Source: JAADGZ01 sp964596835
Lineage (GTDB): Bacteria; Pseudomonadota; Gammaproteobacteria; UBA6429; Thiohalophilaceae
Assembly: GCA_964596835.1 (NCBI GenBank)
Contig: CAZQVV010000119.1
Coordinates: 1-8,088 of the forward strand
DNA: 8,088 bases
Direction of reading: 5' to 3'
Shown: in pieces, positions 1 to 6,350 of the stretch
Numbering within the stretch: the stretch's first letter is position 1
Layout: each line of letters begins with the position of its first letter
Program-made: the position numbers and the translations under genes
Notes under the pieces: model-generated
What the model saw: the letters and a program-made list of their open reading frames with translations, nothing else
The model's database searches: none
Told to the model about the DNA's origin: nothing

Positions 1-60
1 AACGGCAGAGCCTTTTCGAGCCTCACCGCCAGAGGCAGTGGTTTATCTAAATTGAATTAG
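1..60 (+). CDS. Possible C-terminal tail of an upstream plus-strand gene (partial)
   Basis: From base 1 a plus-strand frame stays open for 19 codons and ends in TAG at 58-60, eleven bases before the stop of the convergent transporter gene. The encoded tail is rich in Ser, Gly and Leu and ends SKLN. I do not recognise it. The other two forward frames are also open for 15-17 codons here, so frame choice is not secure and this may be non-coding. A hairpin (GCCTC at 20-24 with GAGGC at 32-36) lies in the same stretch but has no T-run after it on either strand. Only the sequence to the left of the window can settle this. Confidence 0.2.
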   Translation, partial: NGRAFSSLTARGSGLSKLN

Positions 61-71
61 TTTAGCCTTGT

Positions 72-1340
72 TTACAGTTCCCGCGCCACCTGGTGACCTT
101 CCTGTTCATTCACGAACAGCAACAGCACTGCGCCCAGAATAAACAGCAGGCCGACGGAAAGAATACCGATGCGGGGGTTGCCACTTAGCAGCCCGACGGT
201 CCCCATCATAATCGGTCCAAGCACGGCGGCAAACTTGCCCATCATATTATAAAAGCCAAAGAACTCGGCTGGTTTATCCGCCGGAATAATGCGTGCATAA
301 AAGGAGCGGCTCAGGGACTGCACCCCGCCCTGTACCAGGCCGATGGCAATGGCGAGAATATAGAACTCCAGGCTGGTATCCATAAAATACGCCCCCACCG
401 TCACCAGCACATAAACGCTCAGCCCGAGCAGGATGGCGCGTTTGGCGCCATAATGCTTACCCAGCAGGCCAAAACCCAGGGCGGCCGGGAAACCCACGAA
501 CTGGGTGATCAACAACGCAATAATCAAACCCTCGGAATCCAGTCCAATGGACATGCCGTAATCCACCGCCATGCGGATAATCGTGTCCACGCCATCGATA
601 TACAACCAGTAAGCGAACAGGAACAGGAATACCACCCGCAGTTTCCTGACTTCATGAAAAGTATGCAGCAACTGCTGCAAGCCCTGCCGGATGGCCGGAC
701 CGGGTTTTGTGGCTGCCCCTTTTTTTTCAGGCACCCAGAGAAACAGGGGAATAGAAAACAGCGCCCACCAAAGTGCGACTGTCAGAAAGGAAAACCGCAC
801 CGCTTCTCCCGCATCGGCGAAGCCAAAGGCCCCGGGCCAAAGGGTCATGGCCACATCAAAGGCAAACAACAGACCGCCACCCAGGTAACCTATGGCAAAG
901 CCGAAGGCCGACACGACGTCCAGATCATCGTCTTTTGCGATACCCACGATCAGGGCATCGTAGAACACCAGGCTGCCCATGAAACCCAACATCGCGAACA
1001 CGAAACAGGTCAACGCCAGCAACCACTCACTCTGAGCGATAGCATAAAGTCCTGCCGTCATCAGGACGCCAAGAGTGGCAAACACGAACAGCAGTTTCTT
1101 GCGCAACTGACCAGCATCGGCGATCGCACCCAGTACCGGCGCGAGAAGCACAATCATCAGCCCGGCCAGGGAATTAGCGAGACTAAGGCGGAAGGTGCTT
1201 TCAGTCACCGGAATACCGCTACTCCAGAATTCCTTGAAAAACAGAGGAAAGAAACCCGCCATCACCACGGTAGCGAAGGCTGAATTAGCCCAGTCATAAC
1301 AGGCCCATCCGATAATCTGACGATTTAATATACGGCGCAT
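72..1340 (-). CDS. UMF1-family MFS transporter (Atg22-like permease)
   Basis: A 422-residue polytopic inner-membrane protein of the major facilitator superfamily, UMF1 branch, related to the fungal vacuolar Atg22 permeases. What is seen: the N-terminal family signature YDWANSAFATVV (residues 15-26), a loop ALGAIAD-like cytoplasmic segment followed by a basic QLRKK (around 71-82), GYLGGGLLF (151-159) in the first half, a charged central loop after PEKK (204-207), then a second helical half with GLVQGGVQSLSRSFYAR (334-350) and EFFGFYNMMGKFAAVLGP (359-376). About eleven to twelve hydrophobic segments can be picked out, and the length is normal for bacterial members. ATG at 1340 is chosen because an in-frame TGA sits immediately upstream; no good ribosome binding site is visible. 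Substrate is not predictable from sequence; amino-acid or related metabolite export is suggested only by analogy with Atg22. It is transcribed divergently from the HD-GYP gene and alone in its unit. Confidence 0.9.
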   Translation of the reverse strand: MRRILNRQIIGWACYDWANSAFATVVMAGFFPLFFKEFWSSGIPVTESTFRLSLANSLAGLMIVLLAPVLGAIADAGQLRKKLLFVFATLGVLMTAGLYAIAQSEWLLALTCFVFAMLGFMGSLVFYDALIVGIAKDDDLDVVSAFGFAIGYLGGGLLFAFDVAMTLWPGAFGFADAGEAVRFSFLTVALWWALFSIPLFLWVPEKKGAATKPGPAIRQGLQQLLHTFHEVRKLRVVFLFLFAYWLYIDGVDTIIRMAVDYGMSIGLDSEGLIIALLITQFVGFPAALGFGLLGKHYGAKRAILLGLSVYVLVTVGAYFMDTSLEFYILAIAIGLVQGGVQSLSRSFYARIIPADKPAEFFGFYNMMGKFAAVLGPIMMGTVGLLSGNPRIGILSVGLLFILGAVLLLFVNEQEGHQVAREL

Positions 1341-1375
1341 TCAGCTATTTAAAACCCTTGATTCATTTACCGTTT

Positions 1376-1430
1376 AGTACCTTAGAAATAATTTTCTGCG
1401 CATTTTGTAGAAAATTATTTCTAAGGTACT
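1376..1430. repeat. Perfect 22-bp inverted repeat with 11-nt loop
   Basis: Arm 1376-1397 (begins AGTACCTTAG) is exactly complementary to arm 1409-1430 (ends CTAAGGTACT), separated by the 11-nt loop GCGCATTTTGT. The arms are A+T-rich, with no T-run following on either strand, so this is not a standard intrinsic terminator. It lies 36 bp upstream of the transporter start codon and about 350 bp upstream of the HD-GYP gene, in their divergent promoter region. It could be an operator, a cruciform-forming site, the trace of a small mobile element, or a stable RNA hairpin in the transporter leader. A perfect match of this length is very unlikely by chance. Confidence 0.85.
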
Positions 1431-1660
1431 TATCTTCTGGTTTATCCAGGTTAGGATGAGTCCGTCGATAGTGCTCAGAACAAGCCTGTCGTAGGCCGCT
1501 TTGTTCCACTCAGGAGGCCTTGCCAAACGTGACACTCAGACTGATTCCAGGCTTTCATCCGACCTGTCCTGTTCGTCGTGTCTGAGCGGACCCCCCGGCC
1601 AATAGAAAAAACAAATGCCCCATGGTGTCATTCACATTCGATTTCAGGTAAATTACAGCA

Positions 1661-1777
1661 ATGAAATTGACACATTGTATTAGACGGGCAGGCTGTTTGG
1701 TCCTGACCAGCATACTTTCTGCACCATCTCCCTTGATTACACTATCTTCTTTTGTAAATCGGATCCACATTCTTTGA
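1661..1777 (+). CDS. Possible short leader ORF upstream of the HD-GYP gene
   Basis: An ATG at 1661 opens a 38-codon frame ending in TGA at 1775-1777, four bases before the ATG of the HD-GYP gene. The peptide starts MKLTHCIRRAGCLVLTSILS, which has the layout of a secretion signal: basic residues, then a hydrophobic run with Cys. An AGG at 1646-1648 is twelve bases upstream, farther than ideal for a ribosome binding site. The closeness of its stop to the next start would allow translational coupling, and the HD-GYP gene's own GAGG lies only two bases from its ATG. I do not recognise the peptide. It may be a chance ORF or the remnant of a small exported protein. Confidence 0.25.
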   Translation: MKLTHCIRRAGCLVLTSILSAPSPLITLSSFVNRIHIL

Positions 1778-1781
1778 GGCC

Positions 1782-3047
1782 ATGAGTGAGAACGAATTAA
1801 AAACCAGCATTGACGGCCTGAGGGTGGGGATGTACGTGACCCGCCTTGAGCGCCCCTGGCTCGAAACGCCCTTTCCTCTGCAGGGGCTTCATATCGAATC
1901 AGAAAAAGACATCGAAATGCTGAGGCGTTATACCAGTTATGTTTATGTGGATACGGCCAGAGGGCCCTCTCCACCCGTGGAGCACTGGATCACCGACGAT
2001 CCCGAGAAACTACAATTACAGGACAGGGAGCTCCCTCCGATAGAGGCCTTCAATAATAAGCCTGATAACGAATACACAAAATTAAAAAAATGTTTCTATG
2101 AAATAAAATCTTCATTCGAGCAGGAGTTCAAGGATGCCAGGGAGATCCAGGAAAGAGTAAACTCGAGTCTTAAAAAGATTCTCCACGATCTCCAAAAAGG
2201 AAAATCACTGGATATCGCACTGGTAAAAGAGGGTGTGGAGGCAACGGTTGGCAGTATTATCCGTAATCCGTCTGCCTTTGCATTACTGGTCCAGATTGAG
2301 AAATCGAACAAATATATATACAGCCATGCATTAGGCACCTCCGTCTGGTGTGCGCAGTTTGGACGCCATCTGGGGCTTGAGCGAAAAGACATCAATAATC
2401 TTGCTCTGGGCGGCATGTTGCTCGATATTGGGAAAATAAAATTACCGAATACGCTGCTCAATAAAAAAGATACCCTCTCGCCTGGAGAGTGCACATTAAT
2501 CCAGAAACACGTTGACTACAGCGTAAAAATACTGGCTGCATCAAAGTCTATACCCCCGTCTGTCCTGCGTATGGTTGCCACACACCATGAGCGCGCGGAT
2601 GGCTCCGGTTATCCTCAGAAACTGGAAAATGATTTGATTCCGATTTATGGCCGAATTGCCGGCATTGTCGATAGTTATGATGCCATGACGACACGAAAGC
2701 CTTACAGTGAAGTGGTTTTCACGCCTCACGAAGCTATCCATGAGCTTTATCATTGCCGTAATACTATTTTTCAGACCGAGTTAATCGAGCAATTTATCCA
2801 GACGGTAGGGCTGTATCCGACGGGTTCGCTGGTGGAATGTAATTCAGGAGAAATCGGCATCGTACTCGAAGTTAATGATCTGAAGAGGCTTTTCCCAACC
2901 GTGATGCTGATTCTTGACAAGGACAAACTTCCCATGAAAGAGTTTAAAACGATTAATCTATCAAAGCAGAAAAATTCCAGCCTGAAAGTCGAAAAAGGTC
3001 TGCCATATGGCGCACATGGCATTAAAATGGATCAGTTGTTTTTATAA
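1782..3047 (+). CDS. DUF3391 / HD-GYP domain protein with a degenerate HD dyad
   Basis: A 421-residue cytoplasmic protein of the HD-GYP class, whose active members hydrolyse cyclic di-GMP. Layout: an N-terminal DUF3391-type domain (about 5-130, opening with IDGLRVGMYVTRLERPW), a charged helical linker (about 97-140), the HD-GYP domain (about 160-345), and a small C-terminal beta-rich tail. Kept HD-GYP features are H182, H243, HHE at 268-270, the signature DGSGYP (273-278), and D297 in VDSYDA. The key oddity is the HD motif: where the family has LLHDIGK this protein has LLDIGK preceded by another Leu (L214-D215), so the metal-binding His is missing. Activity is therefore doubtful or altered; a purely regulatory role is possible. 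The ATG at 1782 is the first possible start after an in-frame TAA at 1755, with GAGG at 1776-1779 unusually close. The gene ends inside the last codons of the convergent EAL gene. Confidence 0.9.
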   Translation: MSENELKTSIDGLRVGMYVTRLERPWLETPFPLQGLHIESEKDIEMLRRYTSYVYVDTARGPSPPVEHWITDDPEKLQLQDRELPPIEAFNNKPDNEYTKLKKCFYEIKSSFEQEFKDAREIQERVNSSLKKILHDLQKGKSLDIALVKEGVEATVGSIIRNPSAFALLVQIEKSNKYIYSHALGTSVWCAQFGRHLGLERKDINNLALGGMLLDIGKIKLPNTLLNKKDTLSPGECTLIQKHVDYSVKILAASKSIPPSVLRMVATHHERADGSGYPQKLENDLIPIYGRIAGIVDSYDAMTTRKPYSEVVFTPHEAIHELYHCRNTIFQTELIEQFIQTVGLYPTGSLVECNSGEIGIVLEVNDLKRLFPTVMLILDKDKLPMKEFKTINLSKQKNSSLKVEKGLPYGAHGIKMDQLFL

Positions 3048-4343
3048 CTTTCCCAAATCAACACCTGAAAATTTTATAAGCCATTTCATCATTTTTTCAT
3101 GAGGCATGGGTTTTGCAAAATAATAGCCTTGCGCAATATCGCAATCTATTTTCTTCAGGTATCCCAGAGTAGCCAGATCTTCTGTGCCTTCTGCAACCAC
3201 TTCCATATCAAAAGCATGCGCAAGATCGACGATAAGTTTTACTATATTCTGGCTGAAAGTATTGGTCACAACATTGACTATAAAAGACTGATCTATTTTA
3301 AGTTCATTAACCGGAAGTTTTTCAAAATAAGATAATGATGAATAGCCTGTTCCGAAATCATCTATTGATATACTAACCCCCATTTCCTGAAGTTCCCGCA
3401 AAACAGAAAAGCTTCTCTCAGGTTCCAGCACCAGTGAGCGCTCAATAATTTCCAGGGTAAGGGTAATATTTTTATTACCCCACAGGTTGAGTGCATTCGA
3501 AATATGATCTTTTAGATCGGGAGACAAAATCAACTCCGGCGGAATATTAACGGAGACAGATAATGGCCCCCATTTATTTGTCCACTCGGCGCTTTGCCGC
3601 AGTACGGTATTCAATATCCAGTTTGTAATGGGTTTGATATTTCCCATTCGTTCAGCGATGGGAATAAAATAGTCAGGCGATATAAAGCCTTTTGAGGGGT
3701 GATTCCACCTGAGCAAGGCTTCGGCGCCTACGATACTCCCGGTATTAAGTGAAATTTTCGGTTGGTAATAGATCAGCAGCTGGTCTTTTTCCAGGGCGCC
3801 ATCAAGGGCCATCTCTATATCCCAACTATCCGATATTTCTTCGTCCTCAGGTACAGCCGATTTCCCGATTTTTTTATTCCCCTGTTTTGCTTCATACAGG
3901 ACAGATTCACATTCTTTCATGAGATAAAGGTGATTTGAAGCATGTGTCGGGCAAAGACTTATGCCTATAGTGCAGTCCACATATAATTTTTCTTCCTTGA
4001 ACGTAAAAGGAACCTGCAACAGGCGTAGTATCTTGTGTGCCGCCAGCTCCGCATGGCCCACATTCATAATATTTGTCAAAATCAGGGCAAACCTGTTGTC
4101 ACCAATGCGCGCCACATAATCCTGCGCCCGTACTACATTTCTCAACAGCGCGGCGAACTTCTGTAGAATCTGATCCCCGACTTCATATCCAAAAATATTA
4201 TTAATTCTGTAGAACCGATCGATATCGACGATGAGCAGCCCTATTTTTGAGTTATATATATTTACATCATTAACCTGTTTAGACAAAAGCGCTAAAAAAG
4301 CGTTTCTGTCCTGTAAGCCGGTTAGATTGTCTTGTGTTATCAC
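3042..4343 (-). CDS. GGDEF-EAL protein: probable c-di-GMP phosphodiesterase with degenerate GGDEF
   Basis: A 433-residue protein with a GGDEF domain (about 5-160) followed by an EAL domain (about 175-425). The GGDEF signature is replaced by GDNRF (81-85), which should abolish diguanylate cyclase activity, while the RxxD inhibitory-site motif RAQD (72-75) remains. The EAL domain looks catalytically complete: EALLRW (E208), N266 in SVN, E298 and E301, the DDFGTGYSS loop (D328, D329), K349, E385 and E388, and Q405. I infer a c-di-GMP phosphodiesterase whose GGDEF half binds nucleotide or c-di-GMP as a regulator. The start is GTG; an in-frame TAG lies at 4389-4391 and no ATG lies between, nor any ribosome binding site. 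The protein begins only five residues before the DNLTGL motif, so no sensor, PAS or membrane segment precedes it; an N-terminal truncation is possible. Its last codons overlap the HD-GYP gene tail to tail. Confidence 0.9.
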   Translation of the reverse strand: MITQDNLTGLQDRNAFLALLSKQVNDVNIYNSKIGLLIVDIDRFYRINNIFGYEVGDQILQKFAALLRNVVRAQDYVARIGDNRFALILTNIMNVGHAELAAHKILRLLQVPFTFKEEKLYVDCTIGISLCPTHASNHLYLMKECESVLYEAKQGNKKIGKSAVPEDEEISDSWDIEMALDGALEKDQLLIYYQPKISLNTGSIVGAEALLRWNHPSKGFISPDYFIPIAERMGNIKPITNWILNTVLRQSAEWTNKWGPLSVSVNIPPELILSPDLKDHISNALNLWGNKNITLTLEIIERSLVLEPERSFSVLRELQEMGVSISIDDFGTGYSSLSYFEKLPVNELKIDQSFIVNVVTNTFSQNIVKLIVDLAHAFDMEVVAEGTEDLATLGYLKKIDCDIAQGYYFAKPMPHEKMMKWLIKFSGVDLGKL

Positions 4344-4420
4344 GGTAGTAGTAATTAATGTTTTTGGGGAGGCTGCCCATAAAATAAACTATCCCGTCGT
4401 AAGCGGAAGAGGTATTAAGC

Positions 4421-4493
4421 TGTAGGTTGGGTAGAGTAAAGCGAAACCCAACAAGCAAACGTGCCGATGGATTTTGCTTCGCTACCCTCCTAC
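4421..4493. repeat. REP/MITE-like palindromic element (GTAGG-TTGGGT type)
   Basis: Two nested palindromes are visible. The outer arms GTAGG (4422-4426) plus GGGTAG (4429-4434) pair with CTACCC (4482-4487) plus CCTAC (4489-4493), with a one-to-two base bulge. Inside, GTTGGGT (4426-4432) also pairs with ACCCAAC (4446-4452). This is the layout of a repeat I recall as widespread in gammaproteobacterial intergenic regions, where two half-units carry TTGGGT...ACCCAA stems and the whole is bounded by GTAGG/CCTAC. The right half-unit here is decayed. It lies between prfC and the EAL gene, about 80 bp upstream of the latter's GTG, and in RNA could act as a transcription-blocking or stabilising hairpin. 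Copy number elsewhere in the genome is unknown. Confidence 0.65.
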
Positions 4494-4537
4494 TGTTTTT
4501 CGCTGCAAGCAACGGGGAATCACACCCAGCGGAGATT

Positions 4538-4581
4538 AAAAAAGGGTCATAGCAAACGATAACACTAATAACTCTCGTTTG
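4538..4581 (-). terminator. Weak hairpin plus T-run downstream of prfC
   Basis: Downstream of the prfC stop on the minus strand, CAAACGA and TCGTTTG (plus-strand positions 4553-4559 and 4575-4581) form a perfect 7-bp stem with a 15-nt loop. A run of six T residues (4538-4543) follows about nine bases after the stem. The stem is short and the T-run is displaced, so this is at best a weak Rho-independent terminator. The REP-like hairpin farther downstream could back it up. Confidence 0.3.
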
Positions 4582-4606
4582 TCACCGACCTCTTTCAAGC
4601 TCTGGA

Positions 4607-6193
4607 CTAGTGTTCCCGTGTCGCCTGGAATTCTATTTCAGGCCAGCGCTCCTGAATAAGTTGCAAATTGACCCGCGTAGGTGCGATGTAGGTGAGACTG
4701 TCGGAGGAATCCAGAGCCAGGTTCCCGGCGGCTTTCTTTTTGAAGTCCGCTAGCATTTGTTCGTTCTCACAAACCACCCAGCGTGCCGCCTGCACATTGA
4801 CCGCTTCGAACGAACACTCCACGCTATACTCGTGTTTGAGGCGGAAGGCGACCACCTCAAACTGCAATACCCCCACCGCACCGACCACCAGATCGTTGTT
4901 GGTCAGAGGCTTGAAAAGTTGCGAGGCGCCTTCCTCACTGAGTTGATCCAGCCCTTTTTTCAGGGCTTTCATTTTCAGCGGATCACGCAGCCGCACGCGG
5001 CGGAACAGTTCCGGCGCAAAATTGGGAATGCCGGTAAACTTGAGCTCTTCACCCAGGGTGAAGGCATCGCCAATGCGGATAGTACCGTGGTTGTACAGAC
5101 CAATAATATCGCCGGGCCAGGCATTTTCCACATGCTCGCGCTCACTGGCCATGAAGATCAGGGCATTGGCAATTTTGACATCTTTGCCGATGCGTACATG
5201 GCGCATTTTCATGCCCTTTTCATAGTGCCCCGAACAGACGCGTAAAAAGGCGATACGATCACGATGCTGGGGATCCATGTTCGCCTGTATCTTGAAAACG
5301 AAGCCGCTGAAGTCTGCTTCGTCCGGCTGCACTTGCCGCCGTTGCGTGCTGCGCGGTAGGGGCGCGGGCGCATACTCAACGAAATAGTCCAGCAGCTCTT
5401 CAATACCGAAGTTATTAATAGCGGAGCCAAAAAAAACCGGACAGAGTTTGCCTGCAAGAAAGGCGTCCAGATCAAACTCATGACTGGCACCGCGCACCAG
5501 TTCAATTTCCTCACGCAGTTCATCGGCTACAGCGCCCAGCACCTCATCCAGCTTGGGATTATCCAACCCCTGAATGACTTCACCGGTCTGAATCTTGCCG
5601 CCGTGAGTAGCACTGTACAGGTGGATGCTATCGTTATAAAGATGGAACACACCTTTGAACTGCTTGCCCATGCCAATAGGCCAGGTCACGGGCGCACACT
5701 GGATATTGAGTACCGACTCCACCTCATCCATCAGTTCGATGGGATCGCGGCCTTCCCGATCCAGCTTGTTAATAAAGGTCAGGATCGGCGTGGTACGCAA
5801 ACGGCAGACTTCCATCAGCTTGATGGTGCGCGCCTCGACGCCCTTGGCCGAATCAATCACCATCAGCGCCGAGTCCACGGCGGTCAGGGTGCGATAGGTG
5901 TCTTCGGAAAAGTCTTCGTGTCCCGGCGTATCCAGCAGGTTGATAATCTTTTCTTTGTAGGGAAACTGCATCACCGCCGAGGTCACGGAAATGCCGCGTT
6001 CCTTTTCCATCGCCATCCAGTCTGAGGTCGCATGCCGATCAGCTTTGCGTCCCTTGACCGTACCAGCCTGCTGGATGGCGCGCCCATAAAGCAGCAATTT
6101 TTCGGTCAGGGTAGTCTTGCCAGCATCCGGATGTGAGATGATAGCAAACGTGCGCCTCCTATTGATTTCATTGATAAAATTGCTTTCTGACAA
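4607..6193 (-). CDS. prfC: Peptide chain release factor 3 (RF3)
   Basis: A 528-residue translational GTPase that removes RF1 or RF2 from the ribosome after peptide release. The GTPase motifs are all present: P-loop SHPDAGKT (20-27), switch I around RGISVTSAV (66-74), DTPGH (88-92), NKLD (142-145) and GSAINNFG (256-263). They are followed by the beta-barrel domain and the RF3-specific C-terminal domain with VGAVGVLQFEVV (437-448). Length is within one residue of the E. coli protein, whose N-terminus aligns here at RRRTFAIISHPDAGKTT. The start is TTG at 6193: an in-frame TAG at 6197-6199 rules out an upstream start, and GGAG (6202-6205) sits eight bases away. The gene follows abiEii in the same direction after 150 bp, so it may be reached by read-through or by its own promoter near 6322-6350. 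Confidence 0.97.
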   Translation of the reverse strand: MSESNFINEINRRRTFAIISHPDAGKTTLTEKLLLYGRAIQQAGTVKGRKADRHATSDWMAMEKERGISVTSAVMQFPYKEKIINLLDTPGHEDFSEDTYRTLTAVDSALMVIDSAKGVEARTIKLMEVCRLRTTPILTFINKLDREGRDPIELMDEVESVLNIQCAPVTWPIGMGKQFKGVFHLYNDSIHLYSATHGGKIQTGEVIQGLDNPKLDEVLGAVADELREEIELVRGASHEFDLDAFLAGKLCPVFFGSAINNFGIEELLDYFVEYAPAPLPRSTQRRQVQPDEADFSGFVFKIQANMDPQHRDRIAFLRVCSGHYEKGMKMRHVRIGKDVKIANALIFMASEREHVENAWPGDIIGLYNHGTIRIGDAFTLGEELKFTGIPNFAPELFRRVRLRDPLKMKALKKGLDQLSEEGASQLFKPLTNNDLVVGAVGVLQFEVVAFRLKHEYSVECSFEAVNVQAARWVVCENEQMLADFKKKAAGNLALDSSDSLTYIAPTRVNLQLIQERWPEIEFQATREH

Positions 6194-6262
6194 ACTCTAT
6201 TCTCCATATATGTACACAATAATAAATGTAACTCTAAGCCCTGATATCTACAGTAGTGACCA

Positions 6263-6275
6263 CTCAGAATCTGAG
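6263..6275. repeat. 13-bp inverted repeat in the prfC leader
   Basis: CTCAGA (6263-6268) and TCTGAG (6270-6275) form a perfect 6-bp inverted repeat around a single base, about 70 bp upstream of the prfC start. It is short enough to be chance; it could be a small binding site in the prfC leader. Confidence 0.3.
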
Positions 6276-6316
6276 CCTAAGCCAACAAAACCTCCGTCAA
6301 AGCCTTGAAAAATAGC

Positions 6317-6350
6317 AGGATATTATATCCTAAGACACACATCCTATAAA
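6317..6350 (-). promoter_or_regulatory. Candidate prfC promoter with a palindrome over the -10
   Basis: On the minus strand, TATAAT (plus-strand 6322-6327) is an exact -10 hexamer, preceded after 17 bp by TTTATA (6345-6350), four of six to the -35 consensus. The -35 overlaps the last codons of abiEii. A perfect inverted repeat AGGATAT-T-ATATCCT (6317-6331) is centred on the -10, and a TAGGAT half-repeat recurs 14 bp upstream (6341-6346). This would give prfC a leader of about 120 nt. A palindrome over a -10 hexamer suggests a possible operator; no regulator is identified. Confidence 0.4.

Larger units (their letters stand above)
1341..1781. other. Divergent intergenic region, 441 nt
   Basis: This gap separates the minus-strand transporter from the plus-strand HD-GYP gene. 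It contains the 22-bp inverted repeat at 1376-1430 and a possible 38-codon ORF at 1661-1777. A TTGACA at 1667-1672 matches the sigma-70 -35 consensus, but no acceptable -10 hexamer follows at 16-18 bp. In 1431-1660 I see no convincing gene, tRNA, c-di-GMP riboswitch core or insertion sequence; a 7-bp complementary pair (CTCAGAC 1535-1541 and GTCTGAG 1580-1586) is spaced too widely to call a hairpin. Confidence 0.6.

Noticed and set aside
20..36. GCCTC/GAGGC hairpin as a terminator for the transporter gene
   Set aside because: No T-run follows the stem on the minus strand, and on the plus strand it lies within a possible coding tail.
453..1283. Long plus-strand open frame of 276 codons antisense to the transporter
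   Set aside because: It is the shadow of a well-supported membrane-protein gene; the translation is rich in Gln, His, Arg and Lys with no family resemblance.
1667..1672. TTGACA as a -35 for the HD-GYP gene
   Set aside because: No acceptable -10 hexamer lies 16-18 bp downstream, and the bases also fall within the possible short ORF.
1341..1781. c-di-GMP riboswitch upstream of the c-di-GMP gene
   Set aside because: Looked for the conserved GEMM core elements on the plus strand and found none.
1555..1974. Minus-strand open frame of 139 codons across the HD-GYP start
   Set aside because: It runs antisense into the conserved DUF3391 coding region and has no recognisable domain, so it is treated as chance.
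4279..4512. Minus-strand frame of 77 codons upstream of the EAL gene
   Set aside because: Its first half translates the REP-like palindrome and its second half overlaps the EAL start out of frame. It is not a credible protein, though a frameshift joining it to the EAL gene is discussed as a finding.
5480..6025. Plus-strand open frame of 181 codons inside prfC
   Set aside because: Antisense shadow of the GTPase domain coding sequence; His/Gln-rich composition without a domain.
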